A program made the translations under genes and the position numbers. From contig NW_025776787.1 of assembly GCF_021130785.1 (NCBI RefSeq), forward strand, positions 1 to 64,000: a stretch of DNA of 64,000 bases, written 5' to 3'. Within the stretch, counting starts at the first letter, position 1. Each line of letters begins with the position of its first letter. Of this stretch, positions 60,571-64,000 are shown piece by piece. This DNA is from Homalodisca vitripennis. Taxonomy: Eukaryota > Arthropoda > Insecta > Hemiptera > Cicadellidae. The notes under the pieces are model-generated. The model did no database searches. It was not told the origin of the DNA and saw nothing but the letters and a program-made list of their open reading frames with translations.

Positions 60571-62484
60571 TCATTCCGAGTCGTTGGATTCTCCAGCTGG
60601 GTGTTGCCTCTTGACTCCTTTCAGACACCTCCTGAAGTGAGCCAGCTGATGGAAGCACTTGGGATGCACACCACAGTTACATTCAACATACCACTAAGAG
60701 CTTCGTTTGGTACAATAGGACATACCCTAACCTATCTTCCTGGTAAGTGCTCGAGTTTGTGTTCTGCACGCGGTTCAGCAGGAGGCGGGAGCTGCTGTGG
60801 GAGAATTTCTTCAGTTGGTTGCTTTGTCAATTCTTCAATTAATAGGATGACAAATTTTCGCCTGGGCAAGGGTTTATCTGTATTTTTGGAATACAATATA
60901 TATTCATCTAATATGGCCATGTCGAGAAGATTATAAATAATCTTTTTTCCAGTAACGGGTAGTTGTGCGAGTGCAGGAAATGTGGTAGAGTCACTTGTCC
61001 TTCATGTCTACTCCACCCATGTACTGGTTGTAATGCTGTATCATATAAGGTTTGATTGCATCCTTTTGACTTTTCTTGCTACGAACCACTTGGTCTTGGG
61101 CGTGGCAGGCGGTTGATAATAAATACACAGGTTTCCGAGATTTTTTTTGTTTGTATCCCACAGCCAACATGGGACCCCTCCTAAAGTATACACTCTCTTG
61201 CTCTCCCAATTCCGTTGCCAATATACTTTTAGACAGATCCTTCGTCCTTTTGTTAACAGTACCTGTGAGATATGTGTCCTTCTCAAACAAAGCCTCAGCC
61301 AGTGGTAACTTAGTGTAGTAGTTGTCCGTAAATAAGCGGTAGAATTTGTTTAGCAGCCTGGTTTTTTCATCAGTTCAAGTAATACATTTTGTGTGAATGG
61401 GTCATTACCATCTTCAAGAAAGTCCTTGCCACTATATGCAAGACATACCCACTTTCGCTGTCGCAAACCTCAAATTTTTTTATTCCAAATCTGGCATGCC
61501 TTTTATTTGGAAAGTACTGAATAAATACGGATCTGTTTTTCATGCCAATCATACTTTCATCAATGGTGGCGATGTTCTGAGATTGCACAAAATAAGTGCT
61601 GAAAGCCTGGTTAATCGAGTCCACAAATTCTCTGACTTTGATCCATGGATCATAGCCAGGCTGCCCCTTCTCTAGAGTTTTTTTTCTGCCGATGTCAAAT
61701 GGAACAGAGAAGAAGTTAGAAAGAACCGATTGTACGACATTGTTTGGCCAGACCAGGGAATGTTCTGATTACTAATAGTTGACCAGTAATCTTTAACATT
61801 TTGCTTGCGAGTCGTGCCCATATTTATGATTAAATGGCGATGAACTGCCGCATCTCAGCAACGGTTACATCGACCCATCGCTTTATGCGTGATTGTTGTT
61901 TTTATTTTTCCCTTACTTATTTTCTCCTCAGTCTTCCTTGAAGCATAGGTATTTGTTTCATTAGTGAGCAATTGCCAAATAGCTTGGGTAAAAAACAATG
62001 AAAAATAAGAAACAGGAGAACTGTTTTTCGGGGGACAGTTTTTTATCCCAGAGTTTCGTACCCGAAAGCGGGATGCAACATTAATGGGATCTTCAGATCC
62101 AGGATAAAGCCTAACCCAAGTAGGCCTAGAAATATTGGGCATAATTGGGATCTCAGGGCGTGCCAAGTGTTCAGCATTATCTGAATCATCACTGTCTAGG
62201 AGGGGGCTTGCCCTAGGCTTACTTCTGTCCCTGATTTCCCTGTCACTGGCTTCAAGGTCTGATGAATCTGGCTCATAGTTGTCATCAGAGCCAGATGAAA
62301 AATCAGTCAGTTCAGAATCACTGTCAGATAACATACCACCTAAGGACTGTACATCATCCTCTTGAAGACTAGGCCTAGCTCTGGATGTGCTGGGAACTGC
62401 TTCTACATCAGAGTCAACAAAGTCACTCACATCAGTTTGAAAGAGTATGTCTCTTATGTCACTTGATCTACACGGATCATTCAT
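60571..62484 (-). pseudogene. piggyBac transposase 2
   Basis: From ATG 62484 (MNDPCRSSDIRDILFQTDVS) an acidic N-terminus runs to about residue 100, followed by RPTWVRLYPGSEDPINVASR. A frame change near 61.9 kb leads to INMGTTRKQNVKDYWSTISN, MSYNRFFLTSSLFHLTSAEK and the catalytic region with NIATIDESMIGMKNRSVFIQ and YFPNKRHARFGIKKFEVCDS. TGTVNKRTKDLSKSI, RKPVYLLSTACH and IQHYNQYMGGVDMKDK follow, the last with the final catalytic aspartate, then an in-frame TGA at about 61 kb. The C-terminus has a zinc ribbon, ECNCGVHPKCFHQLAHFRRC, and ends ESNDSE-stop at 60571-60573. About four frame changes break it. No terminal repeats or TTAA pair could be identified. Confidence 0.8.
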
Positions 62485-62499
62485 TTCTAACAATTAGCA

Positions 62500-63020
62500 A
62501 CTATATAACTACGAATTGATAACTGAGTCGCCAAATGCCAAAACAAGCTAAATCCACTCTGCAAGTTTTTTAGATAAATGCCAAAAACTGATTGCTTTTC
62601 TCACATCCATTACATTTTTATGATTTTTGTTAAAAAAAAGGTTTAAAAAATTAGTTATATTGTTTTAAAATTGCTAAAAAATGGTACAAAAGTTATAATT
62701 ACTGCAGCCGATTAAATATATGGCATAGCTTGTTTTGGAACAGTAACTATGATTTAGCTGCTTTTGGAAACTTACTCTCCGCCATTTGCTTTTTAACTTT
62801 GGTTCCAAAACCAGTTAAATTGCGTTTACCATTCCAAAATAAGTTAAAACAGAACCTTATATTATTAAATCCTTTTTTCTCAAAACATTGTAGCCTATAT
62901 TATTAGGTAAAGTTAGGTTAGGATTAATGAACACAATCGTATTCATTTTCAATACAAAACCATGAATTTATTTATCTACAGAGTTTATAAAATAAATGTG
63001 TCGTTTATTAAAAATATTTT
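62500..63020. other. AT-rich spacer with several TTAA sites
   Basis: Separates piggyBac 2 from GQNKN copy D. I looked for inverted ends matching the 60.45-60.57 kb side and found none. Confidence 0.4.
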
Positions 63021-63024
63021 TCAC

Positions 63025-64000
63025 TCAATCATAGGCTCATCCTCTTCATTTATTTCAAAATCATCATCATCATCTTCTTCGCCTTGATTGGTGGTAGGTA
63101 GCTGGAATAAGTCCTTGAAAAAACTTCAACTTTGGCTCCCGTTGCCAGTCATTTCCATAGTGGAGATTTAGCAAGCTTTTCACATCATTGATTTTTACTT
63201 GTTTCACTGGGTGTCCTTCTTGTATCACTCTCAAAACTGCATTGTCAAAATTTTTCCCCCTTTTCATTACTGACTTACTCTCGCCGATTTCAAATACATA
63301 GTTTGCTTCTCCTTGTACCAGGATGGAGTTTGGATTACTTTTACTTCTTGAAAAAATAAATTTCTTGGCCTTTTGAAATTGAACATGCCATTGTCCTGGT
63401 TTTTTTAGAACAGCATCGGTTAGAGTTTTCCAATCACTCACAGGGCAATCCGTCCCAAGTTTCACAACAGTACAGTGCTTTTCAATTATTTCAGTGTACT
63501 CATTGGGATTGTTGATTACACTCAGATCTTGAAATTTCCTTTCAAGTACTCCAAACACTCTATCAGGGGGAATGAAAGAATGGCCGACTACCGGAAAGAG
63601 TAGTACAACTTTAGTAACATGTTTAGGTGCATCATTCAGGAGCCAATGAGCAATCATACCGACAACAGTTGTGTTCTTGTTTTGGCCACCACAGCCGTCA
63701 GAGAAAAGTTTGACTGTGGTGACATTTTCCATGTTAGCGCTTGTTAACCTGTGGTAAACAGCAGATGCAATTTGACTGGACCCTTTTGCATACTGGTTTT
63801 CAGTCCAGAGGTAAGAAAAGGTGTTTTCTGAATTCAAGAGGACTTTAGAATGTCCCTCACAAATCACAAAATTATATAGATATAGCTGGCGCTTATAGTA
63901 TGCGGCTTGGTCCGGTATTTTAGGAAGGACAAGATTTTTCTGACAATCATAGCTCAGAATAAGCTCTTTATCATTATTTTCTTGCAAAAGTTTGTAGAAT
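63025..64000 (-). CDS. GQNKN-family (DUF7869-like) protein, copy D, best preserved, runs off window
   Basis: An open frame of over 300 codons enters from beyond position 64000 (no stop or start before the edge; FYKLLQENNDKE). It covers the C-terminal two thirds of the family. ILSYDCQKNLVLPKIPDQAA and YYKRQLYLYNF come first. Then LWTENQYAKGSSQIASAVYH corresponds to WDExxxxRGSxEI. TVKLFSDGCGGQNKNTTVVG is next, then VVLLFPVVGHSFIPPDRVFG and LERK. QGEANYVFEIGESKSVMKRG and LNLHYGNDWQREP close it. The uninterrupted frame stops at 63070. A one-base change at a T-run near 63120 would give an acidic end (EEDDDDDFEINEEDEPMIE) to about 63029, which I think is the natural C-terminus. No signal peptide or membrane segment is visible. 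I infer a nuclear, RNase H-like role, but the function is unknown. Confidence 0.75.

Noticed and set aside
61041..61286. 81-codon minus ORF overlapping piggyBac 2
   Set aside because: It is an alternate frame of the transposase segment already assigned at 60991-61290.
1..64000. CRISPR arrays, bacterial operons, riboswitches, Shine-Dalgarno sites
   Set aside because: The window is eukaryotic. No regularly spaced repeats of that type were seen, and introns and animal transposons dominate.

Overview
This is AT-rich, transposon-saturated animal DNA. It has introns, MADF-BESS-type proteins, piggyBac, hAT, Harbinger, pogo and Tc1-like elements, a gypsy integrase, a LINE endonuclease and an RTE-like tail. 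I infer an arthropod, probably an insect, but there is no species marker. No host gene could be identified with confidence. All family calls come from reading translations by eye; no database search was run. Many reading frames break at homopolymers, so true decay and uncorrected long-read indels cannot be separated here.

Layout. 0-4.6 kb: a degraded copy of an uncharacterised gene family (called the GQNKN family here, resembling DUF7869-type proteins), a LINE endonuclease fragment, a 30-bp tandem repeat and a probable piggyBac end with a 28-bp palindrome. 6.8-7.6 kb: a pogo transposase. 8.9-19.7 kb: three more GQNKN copies, an RTE-like retroelement tail and a weak piggyBac fragment. 22.9-25.2 kb: a possible exon split by a TTAA-flanked foldback MITE, then a gypsy integrase. 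28.4-29.4 kb: another GQNKN copy. 29.5-34.7 kb: a strongly G-skewed island with no recognisable gene. 35-43.3 kb: three more GQNKN copies. 44.6-47.7 kb: a pogo and a Tc1/mariner-like transposase.

47.7-52.5 kb is a piggyBac element interrupted by a hAT element. 52.6-59.2 kb is a nested structure: a Harbinger element with interlocked transposase and MADF-BESS genes on opposite strands, carrying a pogo fragment and a complete piggyBac element with exact TTAA duplications. A second, truncated Harbinger copy and another piggyBac follow. The window ends inside the best preserved GQNKN copy.

The most interesting signal is the GQNKN family: nine clear remnants and one weak one, all on the minus strand, built from the same ordered motifs, three of which could supply a D-D-D/E catalytic triad. 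It looks like a poorly described mobile-element or multicopy gene family.
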